Made by a program: the position numbers and the translations under genes. 64,000 bases of DNA from Polluticaenibacter yanchengensis (lineage in GTDB: Bacteria > Bacteroidota > Bacteroidia > Chitinophagales > Chitinophagaceae). Positions 43,253-52,314 of the stretch are shown one piece after another (position 1 is the stretch's first letter; each line of letters opens with the position of its first letter). The notes below the pieces were generated by a model. That model had not been told where the DNA came from. It did no database searches and saw only the letters and a list, made by a program, of their open reading frames with translations. The stretch spans positions 1 through 64,000 of the forward strand of contig JAQGEF010000018.1 of NCBI GenBank assembly GCA_027854065.1. Direction: 5' to 3'.

Positions 43253-44929
43253 TTATATTTTAACTTCGATAAAGTTGACCCAGATTTGTTCGCGGTCCTG
43301 CTTTTCTTTAAAGGTCCGCAACATAAAGCTTGGATCATATTCTATTTTATCACTGAAATACAACTTCTCATTAATATAAATACATACTTTTTCTTCCAGG
43401 TTAACCATCCGGGGCGAAATATTGATTCTTAATGATGAAATACCAGACGTTTTTAACCGGAATATATTATCCTGGTATTCAGCCATTATTTTTCCTGATT
43501 TCCGCGGAAAATCAAATGCGTTTTTATCTACAACGATCTTTATTAAACTGTCTTTTTTATCATATTCCAACCAGCTTGTTATTTTAAAATTCAATTCTTT
43601 GTGCCAGTCAGCTCTTTTTCCGGAGGTATCTAACTTCATATCCGAAATCCAATCAATATTGCCATATCTCTCATCATCAAATTCCCAGGATATTTTTTTG
43701 GGAAATGGATCTCTTTCCCGGGTTCTCAGGTCATTAAAAAGGATCTGGTAAGCCGGTTCCGATTCATCAAATTTTGGAAACCAGTGTGGGAAGCCATTGT
43801 ATCGATATTCACTATAATCGGCATTGAGCCCGTTTAGCAATTTTGTGAAATCATCGTTTGCATTTGGCGGGTAATAATAGTCCTGGTCCGTTGAAAAATT
43901 AATAAATGACCGGTTTGTAATATTATTAATAAATGTACCGCCAGTAAATACTTTTGGATAAGTATTGAAGCCATAAAACCCCGCAAACGGTGTTGGTTGT
44001 TTTACCAGGTAAGAAAATGATCCCGTTGCACCATTCGAATGTCCGGAAATAAATACTTTATTATCATCAATATTAATCCCTTTCTTGATCATGGCTAACA
44101 TTTCCGGTATCATAAAAAAACCGTCATCAGGTGTCATCCAGTTATATTGCCTGCTTGCTTTCGGAAATACCAGGATCACCTCGTTCTGGTCCGCATATTT
44201 AGTATAATACCTGTTCCATCCACCCAGATTCCAGGCAGCCAGTTGGAAATCAGCCAACGCATTATTTCTTACCGCGCCATGCAGAAAAAAGAGCAGGGGA
44301 TATTTCTTTACGGGATCATAATTTACAGGTAAATGAACGAAAAAAGAAGTATTGGCCGAATCGTTTATTTTAAAAGAAACAGAATAATTCCGCTGAAGTT
44401 TCTTTTGATAAGGGTTAAAACATCTCATTTTTTCATATAATATTTCAGGGTCTTTAATTTCTTCCAGGCTATCAGGTTTAATGTTGTAAAACTCATTTTC
44501 CTTATTTTTCAGATCGTTGTAAAACGCAGCTTTATCTTTTAAAGCCTGCTGTTTTAATATATGCCATCTTGCGTCCGAAAGTAAATTAATGAATTCAGTT
44601 TCAGAATACTTTCCAACAATGTAACGCCAGCCGGGATAACCAGATTCATCTGTTTTCATTCCGGCGAGTGGCGTCAGGTATTGAAACGCTTTATCATGAT
44701 CTTTCAGTATGGAGGCAAGAACAGAGGTTTTGTACAATCCGGTTCCATCAATGCTGTCAGGATACATTCTGAATGCCATTTCATACATCCCGAGAGATTT
44801 CTTGTAACCGGCTTCATCTTTTGCTTTCCACATTGCTTCCAATGCTTTTCTGGTTAATGTGGAATAACTCTCCTGTGATTCTGCCTGTAAACCAAACAGA
44901 ACCAGAAACAATACGGCAGTGTATCTCAT
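43253..44929 (-). CDS. exported alpha/beta-hydrolase, esterase-like
   Basis: The 558-residue protein has a signal peptide (MRYTAVLFLVLFGLQAES). An N-terminal part of about 200 residues has helical repeats, perhaps TPR-like (EAGYKKSLGMYEMAFRMYPD). A PHB-depolymerase/feruloyl-esterase-like hydrolase core follows: YPLLFFLHGAVRNNALADF with the oxyanion region, KVFISGHSNGATGSFSYLVK with nucleophile Ser298, and a late His in YNGFPHWFPKFDESEP. A beta-rich C-terminal domain of about 130 residues ends the protein. The substrate is unknown. It lies upstream of dgt and downstream of an AraC-type regulator on the same strand (71 bp), which may control it. Confidence 0.8.
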   Translation of the reverse strand: MRYTAVLFLVLFGLQAESQESYSTLTRKALEAMWKAKDEAGYKKSLGMYEMAFRMYPDSIDGTGLYKTSVLASILKDHDKAFQYLTPLAGMKTDESGYPGWRYIVGKYSETEFINLLSDARWHILKQQALKDKAAFYNDLKNKENEFYNIKPDSLEEIKDPEILYEKMRCFNPYQKKLQRNYSVSFKINDSANTSFFVHLPVNYDPVKKYPLLFFLHGAVRNNALADFQLAAWNLGGWNRYYTKYADQNEVILVFPKASRQYNWMTPDDGFFMIPEMLAMIKKGINIDDNKVFISGHSNGATGSFSYLVKQPTPFAGFYGFNTYPKVFTGGTFINNITNRSFINFSTDQDYYYPPNANDDFTKLLNGLNADYSEYRYNGFPHWFPKFDESEPAYQILFNDLRTRERDPFPKKISWEFDDERYGNIDWISDMKLDTSGKRADWHKELNFKITSWLEYDKKDSLIKIVVDKNAFDFPRKSGKIMAEYQDNIFRLKTSGISSLRINISPRMVNLEEKVCIYINEKLYFSDKIEYDPSFMLRTFKEKQDREQIWVNFIEVKI

Positions 44930-45000
44930 AATTTACTACTTAATGAAACAAAACTAAAAGTGTCAGATTGCAATAAATTGTAAAAATGGAACATTAGCTG

Positions 45001-45813
45001 TTAAGGCAGCAAATGCCAGAATGTATCTTCATTACCTAATACTGTTCCTTTCATAAAAAAGGATTTCGGAGAATTCTCGGTTAGAATTTTATACGTTTTA
45101 TTTAAATGAGATTGGTCATTAAAATTAAACTCATATGCAAGCCTTGTAAAACTTTCGTCAGGATCTTGAAATAGCTTCTTGTTGATGGTATGCCTGAATA
45201 AAACAATTTCATGGAACTTTTTAACTGATACACCTAATTGAGCCTGGAAAACCCGGTTTAAATGCTGCCTGCTAATAACTAATGCTTCTGCCAGTTTTGT
45301 AACAGAAAAATGCTCATAATGCTTAAATATATATTGAATCGTTTGTTCTAAAATAGCATGATCAAACTTCTGAAATCTCTTTTCCAAAAAACGGTCTAAT
45401 AATTCAGTAAGCGTTTCAATTTTTGTAGTTGAGAAAAGCGCATTCTGTTCCTGCCCATTAAAAAACTTATGACCAATTATATAATCAGCAAAACTCAGAT
45501 GGTTGTAAAATTGCTGGATACCTAAAGTATGAAATACGATTACTATTCTGTGAACAGGTCCTGATTGCTTAACATTCAATATTTTCTCCCTTATTGGCGT
45601 GAATATTTGAAATGATTTAGCAGATTCGTCAAAAACCATTTCTCCGCTACTTAACCGAACATGAGATTTATAAAGTGAGATTGTATTATTAAAATGAGGA
45701 AAGCACTGAAATTCGTTTACAATATTATCAGGTTTAATGTCAAGGTAGTAATAATCGACATACTCTTTAACGATTGAATTCACGGGTTTGAATGTTTCAA
45801 ATATTTCCTGCAT
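45001..45813 (-). CDS. AraC family transcriptional regulator
   Basis: The 270-residue protein has an N-terminal sensor part (FKPVNSIVKEYVDYYYLDIK, of the DUF6597/AraC-ligand kind). Its C-terminal AraC DNA-binding domain has two helix-turn-helix units: FSVTKLAEALVISRQHLNRV, then QAQLGVSVKKFHEIVLFRHT, and FTRLAYEFNFNDQSHLNKTY, then KILTENSPKSFF. The effector is unknown. It lies 71 bp upstream of the esterase gene on the same strand and may regulate it. Confidence 0.9.
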   Translation of the reverse strand: MQEIFETFKPVNSIVKEYVDYYYLDIKPDNIVNEFQCFPHFNNTISLYKSHVRLSSGEMVFDESAKSFQIFTPIREKILNVKQSGPVHRIVIVFHTLGIQQFYNHLSFADYIIGHKFFNGQEQNALFSTTKIETLTELLDRFLEKRFQKFDHAILEQTIQYIFKHYEHFSVTKLAEALVISRQHLNRVFQAQLGVSVKKFHEIVLFRHTINKKLFQDPDESFTRLAYEFNFNDQSHLNKTYKILTENSPKSFFMKGTVLGNEDTFWHLLP

Positions 45814-46006
45814 TGCCTTTCACTACATTTTTTCAAAAATATCAATTATCAGTTAGTCTTGGCATATGAACTATTATATTTTATCTCTGGCAGTAATATT
45901 TTCATCTTTACTTAGAAATGCATCAAATGCCTGATGTATTCATTCTCCAACTTTCTTGTCTTGAATTATGAATACTCTAAAATCACCATAAATCCGACAC
46001 TTGCCT

Positions 46007-46960
46007 TTATTTTTTCTTATATATAGTCGTTTTCTTATCTCCGCTTTTCAAGATTAAATTATTTAAAACTGCCTTTTTCAAGTCTCTGCTTGCGGTTGCG
46101 GAAGAAATATCCTTGAAATAATTCATATACTCCTTTCGTGTAAAATCCATTTCATTATGTTCTATAAAAAGACTTATCCGATCTTTGTCTGTAAGCTTTT
46201 TACCGGAATTTCCAAGTAGCTCAGATAAAGATTTGTCTATTACATCCATCATATATTCAATAAATTTTGTTGATTTTCCTTCTCTATCAGCATTTGATAA
46301 TGCTTTATAATATTCTTCCTGGTTCTTTGAAATAAGTGTTTCAAAAGGAAGAAATTGAAAAATCGGATATGCCTGTATTAAAATTAATGTTTGCCACAAT
46401 CTCCCCATTCTTCCGTTTCCATCTATAAAAGGATGAATAAACTCCATTTCGTAATGAAAAACACAACTTTTGATTAAAGTTAACTCTGACTTATCTTTTA
46501 AATATTTGAATAGGTCCTTCATTAAAAAAGGAACATTTTGAAAAGGAGGCGCAACGTGTTCAACTTTTGAGCCTTTAACGATGCCAACTCCTTGCGTTCT
46601 ATATTTCCCGGGCTTTTCTATCAGTTTTTGCAAAAGAAGTTTATGGGCTGTTAGAAAATCTTTTTCATTATAAGGTTTAAGATTACTTATATTTTTATAA
46701 ACATCTAACGCATTCAGCACTTCAATAATATCTTTTCCTGGGCCTACAACACGTTTATTTTCTAAAATCGCAGTAATTTGTTCTACTGTTAAGGCATTCC
46801 CTTCAATACTTAATGACGAGTGAATCGTTTTAATTTGATTTTGCTTTCTTAGAGTGGGATTTGTTTTGATTAAATATTTGGCATTTACCTCTCCTATTTT
46901 TTCTGAAATTGAAGTAATTAATTTTAAAATCTTTGAACTGATATCGTAAGGTAGCTTCAT
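46007..46960 (-). CDS. Fic family protein (class II, self-inhibited AMPylator) with C-terminal winged helix
   Basis: Fic proteins transfer AMP or a related group to target hydroxyls. The core motif IHPFIDGNGRMGRLWQ is complete, with catalytic His176 counted from the ATG at 46960. The N-terminal inhibitory helix is present as SLSIEGN (S/TxxxE(G/N) type). A Fic N-terminal domain precedes the core. The C-terminus (KKLTDKDRISLFIEHNEMDF, then SATASRDLKKAVLNNLILKS) looks like a winged helix, so it may bind DNA. An ATG at 46975 would add five residues but lies within palindromic sites that look like an operator, so 46960 was preferred. The target is unknown. Confidence 0.88.
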   Translation of the reverse strand: MKLPYDISSKILKLITSISEKIGEVNAKYLIKTNPTLRKQNQIKTIHSSLSIEGNALTVEQITAILENKRVVGPGKDIIEVLNALDVYKNISNLKPYNEKDFLTAHKLLLQKLIEKPGKYRTQGVGIVKGSKVEHVAPPFQNVPFLMKDLFKYLKDKSELTLIKSCVFHYEMEFIHPFIDGNGRMGRLWQTLILIQAYPIFQFLPFETLISKNQEEYYKALSNADREGKSTKFIEYMMDVIDKSLSELLGNSGKKLTDKDRISLFIEHNEMDFTRKEYMNYFKDISSATASRDLKKAVLNNLILKSGDKKTTIYKKK

Positions 46961-46963
46961 CGA

Positions 46964-46987
46964 TGATACTATCATTTGATACTATCA
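46964..46987. promoter_or_regulatory. tandem palindromic operator at the Fic gene start
   Basis: TGATACTATCA occurs at 46964-46974 and again at 46977-46987. Each 11-mer is palindromic (TGATA-n-TATCA), and the two are 13 bp apart. They lie directly before the Fic start codon, as expected for an operator bound by a dimer. The winged-helix tail of the Fic protein is the obvious candidate, for autorepression. Confidence 0.6.
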
Positions 46988-47085
46988 CTAAGTTAAATCA
47001 TTATCATAAATAGGTAAATATTATTTGCATATAACAGGTTGTTATGACATAGAATATGATTGCGGGAAAACATATTAATACTGAT

Positions 47086-47595
47086 TTAATATATTTTTGT
47101 TAATACAATATTAGATGGCAATGTTTGAAGTATTGGATATTTTCTAGTAGCAATTACTCTGATGGTTTCTAATTCTTTTATTTCCCAAATAGCTTTAGGT
47201 ATTGTTCCCGGCAACAGCTTTAAAGATCCACTAAAATTTCTATTACCAGTTAAATCTCTAATGGTAAAAGTAAAAATACTGTCTTCCGATACAGATCCTA
47301 TAATAGTAGTGGAATTTGTAACAGTATCAGTAATAAATTCAATACTACTTTCTACAAGATTGCCTTTTTCGGTATAACTGTGTCCACCGCCAATGATTTT
47401 ACCGTTTTTCATATCACCAATATTCATAATTCCTTCTTTTAAAGCAATTTTGAAGATTGTTTTACCACTGACCCATTGCCACTCGCCTAAAAAAAGTTTA
47501 GATAGTTTTTCATTATAAGGAATCTCCCTTATTTGGCAAAAACTAAGATTACAAAAAAATATCAAATTGGCAATAACTAATGTAAGTATTCTCAT
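47086..47595 (-). CDS. exported protein of unknown function, DUF6705-like
   Basis: The 169-residue protein has a signal peptide (MRILTLVIANLIFFCNLSFC) followed by a beta-rich domain with an LGEWQWVSGKTIFKIALK start. This pattern resembles small exported Bacteroidota proteins I know as DUF6705 (a Trp-containing first strand, then regular beta strands such as GTIPKAIWEIKELETIRV). The function is unknown. The start is 11 bp after the stop of the JAMM-like lipoprotein gene on the same strand, so they form an operon. The region is AT-rich. Confidence 0.6.
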   Translation of the reverse strand: MRILTLVIANLIFFCNLSFCQIREIPYNEKLSKLFLGEWQWVSGKTIFKIALKEGIMNIGDMKNGKIIGGGHSYTEKGNLVESSIEFITDTVTNSTTIIGSVSEDSIFTFTIRDLTGNRNFSGSLKLLPGTIPKAIWEIKELETIRVIATRKYPILQTLPSNIVLTKIY

Positions 47596-47606
47596 AAATT
47601 ATAGTT

Positions 47607-48965
47607 TTAATTGCAAGTTGCGTTAATCAGGTTATTACTTGCATCAATTCCTTTAAGCGTCCAGGCATCAAAAGTATTAGTGCCGGAAAATAATTTCAAC
47701 CCCGAATTACTTGTTTTTAACAGATTGATAAAATTTGCTTCATTTTGTGATGCTGGATTATGTTCCGATATATAATATGCATTTGAATAAATATATTCAA
47801 ACAATTGAAAAGATACATCATTACTAAAATATTTATTACCAAATTGTTGAAATGCTACTGGATCTGTTACTTTCAATATGTATGCAGTACTGCTTGTAAC
47901 AAGTCCAATAAAAAAGTTATTGATATTATCAATTTTATTTGCATTATAAAGATCATAAATAGTACGAATATCAGAACCCGAAAAGATTGAATAAAGACCA
48001 GTAAAATGACTGTGTATATAACCGGAAATAGGTGACGTTAATGCTGCTATATCAATATCTATAAAGGAATTTCCCTTAATACCAGTAAAAGGTGAGTAAG
48101 AATAAGTGCCATTCGAATTTCTTTTCATAAAGAATCCTTTTTCATTTGCAGAGATCGTACTATCCCTTAAATTTTTCATTTTGGCAATAAAAGATGTATC
48201 ATTTTTCAATGAGTCAACTTGTTTACATGGATTATTAATAATAATTTCTGTTGAGCTTCCAGGAACACCGTATTCACCACCGCCCCCACTTTCACATGTA
48301 GTATAAAGATAAACCCGTGTTTCTTCCTGTGTATTGTCTGAATAGTAATAAGTTGTTACTAAGTACCATTCAGTACAAACTAAATCATGGTCAATTGAGC
48401 GAACATTATTTCTATTAGATTTTAAAGATTTGAAACTTAATGATTTAACATATAATAACTTATAATTTTCTACACCATAAGCAGCAATAAATTTATTTTT
48501 TAGACTAAAAAGTTCAATTTCGCCAATAAATGATTTATTCTTTAAATAGGATATTTCAAGAAAATTTTCTGACAAAAAGCGCTTATGGCTATTTGATGTC
48601 AATTTAACGATTAATGCACTTTCTATTTTATTATCTTTTAAATAAAATAGCACTTTTTTTAAAGAGGCATTTTCTTCTAATATGCTTTCGTTGGTAAACC
48701 CTATAGTTAAAATCCTTTTCCCATTTACCATTTCTGATTTAATGGAACTATAATCTATTACATTTGAAATACTATCGATAATATTTGAATCTTGCTGTGA
48801 TGATTTTAATCTCTCTGCAAGTAAAAAGTGTTTTATTTCATTTTTTAAAATCTCCACACTCCGAACATCGTTTTCTTGGTATTCGCTATGTTTATTACAC
48901 GCATAAGAGAATAATAAAACTACCAGCAATAACTTGCTAAAAAGGTTTAGGTTTTTGAGTTTCAT
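47607..48965 (-). CDS. lipoprotein with JAMM-like His-Ser-His metalloprotease signature
   Basis: The 452-residue protein has a lipoprotein signal (LFSKLLLVVLLFSYACNKHS; the Cys is the lipid site). A middle part of about 200 residues has no known family, and a Gly/Cys linker near residue 225 (YTTCESGGGGEYG) follows. The last 170 residues contain SGYIHSHFTGLYSIFSGSDI. This resembles the JAMM/MPN metal site HxH-x7-S-x2-D but with x8 between the second His and the Ser. A Glu upstream (NEKGFFMKRN) could be the general base. If real, it would be a surface or periplasmic zinc peptidase or hydrolase. It is cotranscribed with the small exported protein at 47086-47595. Confidence 0.6.
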   Translation of the reverse strand: MKLKNLNLFSKLLLVVLLFSYACNKHSEYQENDVRSVEILKNEIKHFLLAERLKSSQQDSNIIDSISNVIDYSSIKSEMVNGKRILTIGFTNESILEENASLKKVLFYLKDNKIESALIVKLTSNSHKRFLSENFLEISYLKNKSFIGEIELFSLKNKFIAAYGVENYKLLYVKSLSFKSLKSNRNNVRSIDHDLVCTEWYLVTTYYYSDNTQEETRVYLYTTCESGGGGEYGVPGSSTEIIINNPCKQVDSLKNDTSFIAKMKNLRDSTISANEKGFFMKRNSNGTYSYSPFTGIKGNSFIDIDIAALTSPISGYIHSHFTGLYSIFSGSDIRTIYDLYNANKIDNINNFFIGLVTSSTAYILKVTDPVAFQQFGNKYFSNDVSFQLFEYIYSNAYYISEHNPASQNEANFINLLKTSNSGLKLFSGTNTFDAWTLKGIDASNNLINATCN

Positions 48966-49052
48966 TCATATAATTTAACAAAGTAAATATATAAATAATT
49001 TATTTAAACTATACAAATATTAAAAATAGGTTTAATATGATTTGGGTTGAAG

Positions 49053-49610
49053 TCATTCTGTGCTTTTTGACCGTACTGTATGAGGAATTGTCCAGCAAAT
49101 TACAAAGTAAAAAATCGAAAAAGCAATTGTCAAAAGTCTGCCTGTCGTGTCGTAATAAACACTCCAACTTGACGGCAAATAGTCTCTGTACAAATTAGTT
49201 ATAAAATTAACAACACACTCCAGGTTGAGAATTATGAGCAATGAAAAAATTGATAATATTGTTAACCTGATTTTTTGTCTGTATCTTTTGTATAAGAATA
49301 GCGTTTGAATTAAAAAAGCAAAAATGGAATTCCAGGTAAAAACTGTAAAGCAATTTCTGGAGTAGTAAAAGTCATAAACATCAATTTTATTGTTGCTTAA
49401 ATGCTCTATTTGGTCAATTTTACAATCTATTGATTGAGTCCCAATATGAATTAAGTTAATTGCCAAAGTAATTAAAACAATAAGATTTGATAAGTTAAGA
49501 AAGCTGGCTGACCGTTCTCTAATTGATTTAAAACATAAACTCAACAATAAAAAGGTTATTGTCGAATAAATATAAGCAAACATCATTTTTTCTGTCAACC
49601 AGGATAACAT
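49053..49610 (-). CDS. multi-pass membrane protein of unknown function
   Basis: The 185-residue protein has four or five membrane helices (YIYSTITFLLLSLCF, LIVLITLAINLIHI, SIFAFLIQTLFLY, ILSIFSLLIILNLECVV, LLTIAFSIFYFVICWTI) and no recognisable family. A periplasmic or cytoplasmic loop of about 30 residues between helices 2 and 3 contains two Cys (IDCKID and RNCFTV) that could pair. It is AT-rich like its neighbours from 46 kb on and lies between the lipoprotein gene and family 1 copy D. Confidence 0.6.
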   Translation of the reverse strand: MLSWLTEKMMFAYIYSTITFLLLSLCFKSIRERSASFLNLSNLIVLITLAINLIHIGTQSIDCKIDQIEHLSNNKIDVYDFYYSRNCFTVFTWNSIFAFLIQTLFLYKRYRQKIRLTILSIFSLLIILNLECVVNFITNLYRDYLPSSWSVYYDTTGRLLTIAFSIFYFVICWTIPHTVRSKSTE

Positions 49611-49680
49611 CGTTTAATTGTCTTTATGAATTCAGATATAACCAGGTACGCAATAATACAACCTTTTACAAAAAATGCCC

Positions 49681-49834
49681 AATAGCATTACAAATACTCA
49701 AAGGCTCCGGCATGCGTGGGCGGCGAGTCTTCGAGCCGGTGCATTTTTTTGCAGGCAACCATTAGCAATACATCCACTCGCAATAACACCTGCAAAAAAT
49801 GCACGGAGCCTTAGCGAACCCCAAAGCTCGCCGG
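49681..49834 (-). repeat. dispersed repeat family 1, copy D
   Basis: On the minus strand this shows the GGGGTTCGCTAAGGCTCCGT start and CCGCCCACGCATGCCGGAGC end of family 1. The central stem is GTGCATTTTTTGCAGG with CCTGCAAAAAAATGCAC. Compared with copies A and B, one A-T pair has become G-C by a change in both arms, and the 33-nt loop is unrelated to theirs. The rest of the gap up to 50241 is AT-rich with a TATAATTTGCAC stretch at 50082 that may be a promoter for gapN; nothing else was seen. Confidence 0.85.
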
Positions 49835-50241
49835 TCAAATGCAGAGTAGAATAACCAAAGCACACAGCCCCAAAAAGAAAAACAACCACAACAAATACTT
49901 ATTGCCTGTAATTATGCACGTAAAAAAAAGCAAATGCAAACGAATGCGCTGGCTTTTTAGGATTAGAAAGTAACCAATACACGGTTAAAAGCAAGGCAGG
50001 CTCCAGAAAACTTCATAAAGGCAATTAAGTTAGCCACCATAAAATAATGACATTTCTAATACATAAGGTAATTGTTAAAACTATAATTTGCACCCACTAA
50101 AAATTTAAAGCAAGATTCAGGTTAACGCAAACGATTTCATAGTAATCTTTAGTTTAGTAAAAATAAAGTTGCATGTTTGCAGAACGCATAAAAATGACTG
50201 CGGGAAATTGAATTTTACTTTTTCAATTGTAAAACAAAAAA

Positions 50242-51876
50242 ATGAGTACATCTAACAATTTTAATGACACGCTTGCCAGCCTGTTTGTAGGCGAAAGCAG
50301 AATTCCAGAGGAATTTAGAATTGAAGAATTACACCAAAGAGAATATTTAGTAAACGGCGAAATGCGCAAATGGGACGGTGCCGTTAGTGAAGTTTACTCT
50401 CCTATTATGATTCCTACAAGCGAAGGCCTGAAACGCAAGTTAATAGGCTCTTACCCCATCGGAACAGGCAAGGAAGCCAATGAAGCACTCGAAGCAGCCA
50501 TTGCAGCTTACGATAACGGACGTGGTGAATGGCCTAGCATGAGTGTACAGGAGCGTGTAAAATGCCTGGAGAAATTCGTGTATAAAATGGGTGAGCAACG
50601 CACATTAGTTGTTAACCTCATTATGTGGGAAATAGGTAAATCTTATGCAGACAGCGCCAAAGAATTTGACAGAACTGTAGAATACATTAATAATACCATT
50701 GATGCCTTAAAGGATATAGACAGGCAAAGCAGCCGCTTCGAAATTAAAGAAGGCGTAGTTGCCCAGGTACGTCGTACACCATTAGGCGTTGTATTGTGTA
50801 TGGGACCGTTTAACTACCCGTTAAATGAAACTTATACTACCCTCATACCCGCAATTTTAATGGGTAATACCATTTTGTTCAAACCCCCAAAACACGGTAC
50901 ATTAGTACACTATCCGTTATTAAAAGCCTTCCAGGAATGTTTCCCTAAAGGCGTTGTAAACACCGTTTATGGCCGTGGAGCAGACGTAACCCCGGCATTA
51001 ATGGAAAGCGGAAAAGTAAATGTACTCGCATTCATCGGTTCCAGCAAAGTAGCAAACGACCTCAAAAAACGCCATCCTAAAATTAACCGCTTAAGGGCCG
51101 TATTAAGCCTTGATGCTAAAAATGCCGCCATCGTTACACAGGATGCCGACATTAAATTAGCCGTCAACGAATGTATCTTAGGCTCTCTATCTTACAACGG
51201 CCAACGTTGTACAGCCATAAAAATCATATACGTACACCAGAGCATTGCAGATAAGTTCAACCAGGAATTAAGCGCCGCCATCAGTAAAATGAAATTCGGC
51301 TTACCTTGGGAAAAAGGCGTACAGTTAACGCCTGTAGCAGAGCCCGGCAAACCAGGTTACTTACAGGAATGTATAGAAGATGCCAAAGCAAACGGTGCCA
51401 GCGTTATCAACGATAATGGCGGCGCTACAGCAGGGTCCTTCGTTTACCCAGCCGTTGTTTACCCCGTAAACAGTGCCATGAAACTATACAGGGAAGAGCA
51501 ATTTGGTCCCGTAATCCCCGTAATCCCATATAACGATATCGAAGAAGCCATCGACTATATTGTAGAATCGCCACATGGCCAGCAGGTAAGTGTGTTCAGC
51601 AATAATTCTCAGGAAGTAGCCGGCTTAATAGATATTTTAGTAACGCAGGTAGGCCGTGTAAACATCAATGCACAGTGCCAGCGCGGACCGGATGATTTCC
51701 CGTTCACTGGCCGTAAAGACAGTGCCGAAGGAACTTTATCCGTGGCAGATGCCCTCAGAGCATTCTCCATCCGCTCTATCGTTGCTACAAAAATGAATGA
51801 TTCTAATAAGAAAATTCTGAACTCGATCGTCAAAGGTCATGAGTCAAACTTCTTATCTACAGATTTCATATTCTAG
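50242..51876 (+). CDS. gapN: NADP-dependent non-phosphorylating glyceraldehyde-3-phosphate dehydrogenase
   Basis: This aldehyde dehydrogenase oxidises glyceraldehyde 3-phosphate directly to 3-phosphoglycerate with NADP, giving NADPH instead of ATP. The 544-residue length fits the Bacteroidota GapN type. Features are TPLGVVLCMGPFNYPLNETY for cofactor binding, GNTILFKPPKHGTLVHYPLL, FIGSSKVANDLKKRHPK, LSLDAKNAAIVTQDAD with an Asp in place of the usual Gly-Gly-Lys pattern, and nucleophile Cys323 in SYNGQRCTAIKIIYV. A GRVNINAQCQRGPDDFPFTG segment near the end is characteristic. It is a single gene with its own terminator. A different aldehyde substrate is possible but less likely. Confidence 0.9.
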   Translation: MSTSNNFNDTLASLFVGESRIPEEFRIEELHQREYLVNGEMRKWDGAVSEVYSPIMIPTSEGLKRKLIGSYPIGTGKEANEALEAAIAAYDNGRGEWPSMSVQERVKCLEKFVYKMGEQRTLVVNLIMWEIGKSYADSAKEFDRTVEYINNTIDALKDIDRQSSRFEIKEGVVAQVRRTPLGVVLCMGPFNYPLNETYTTLIPAILMGNTILFKPPKHGTLVHYPLLKAFQECFPKGVVNTVYGRGADVTPALMESGKVNVLAFIGSSKVANDLKKRHPKINRLRAVLSLDAKNAAIVTQDADIKLAVNECILGSLSYNGQRCTAIKIIYVHQSIADKFNQELSAAISKMKFGLPWEKGVQLTPVAEPGKPGYLQECIEDAKANGASVINDNGGATAGSFVYPAVVYPVNSAMKLYREEQFGPVIPVIPYNDIEEAIDYIVESPHGQQVSVFSNNSQEVAGLIDILVTQVGRVNINAQCQRGPDDFPFTGRKDSAEGTLSVADALRAFSIRSIVATKMNDSNKKILNSIVKGHESNFLSTDFIF

Positions 51877-51895
51877 ACTGTTTTGTTTTAAAAAG

Positions 51896-51929
51896 TAAAA
51901 AAGCGATTCTTTATAGAGTCGCTTTTTTT
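51896..51929 (+). terminator. intrinsic terminator of gapN
   Basis: AAAAAAGCGATTC pairs with GAGTCGCTTTTTT (one G-T pair) and a T-run follows, 20 bp past the stop. Confidence 0.88.
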
Positions 51930-51937
51930 ATGGGGGT

Positions 51938-52110
51938 GTCCCATTGCCCGGAACTTCAGAAGCATTTTATATAAAATATACCGGTTGGTATCATTTCACG
52001 GGCAAAGGGCCGGGCTATCCGCAGTACTCCTCGGCGGCAATACCAATATTGCTAGCTTCGCTATCCATTTTCTCCATGCCGCCTGTGGGGTACTTTGCTA
52101 CTATCCCTCA
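51938..52110 (+). repeat. dispersed repeat family 2, copy 2
   Basis: Hairpin 1 pairs GTCCCATTGCCCG (51938-51950) with CGGGCAAAGGGC (51999-52010) around 48 nt of sequence unrelated to the other copies. Hairpin 2 pairs GCAGTACTCCTCGGCGGCA (52021-52039) with the arm at 52077-52098. The conserved block GGGCTATCCGCAGTACTCC joins the two. The rest of the gap to 52314 holds the promoter of the next gene (TAACATTTGC near 52254). Confidence 0.8.
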
Positions 52111-52314
52111 CCCACTCCGTAAAGCCCGTCATTCTCCCTCTGTCAGGAAGATTCATTGCCGGAAGTTCATTATTAACAACAGTATTACCGGCTAATAATC
52201 ACCGCCATTCAAGCCAGCTTTTCCCACTTTATAAAACTTTTAAGAAATTAAATGTAACATTTGCCCCCGTTTTAAGTTTTATCAATAATAATTTAATAGC
52301 AAAACAGAGATATA

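Noticed and set aside
46007..47595. Fic protein and the small exported protein as a toxin-antitoxin pair
   Set aside because: The small protein has a signal peptide and belongs with the lipoprotein gene; the Fic protein carries its own inhibitory helix, so no separate antitoxin is needed.
49915..49960. Hairpin with AAAAGC...GCTTTTT near the gapN promoter region
   Set aside because: Pairing is interrupted and no gene ends there; not supported as a terminator.
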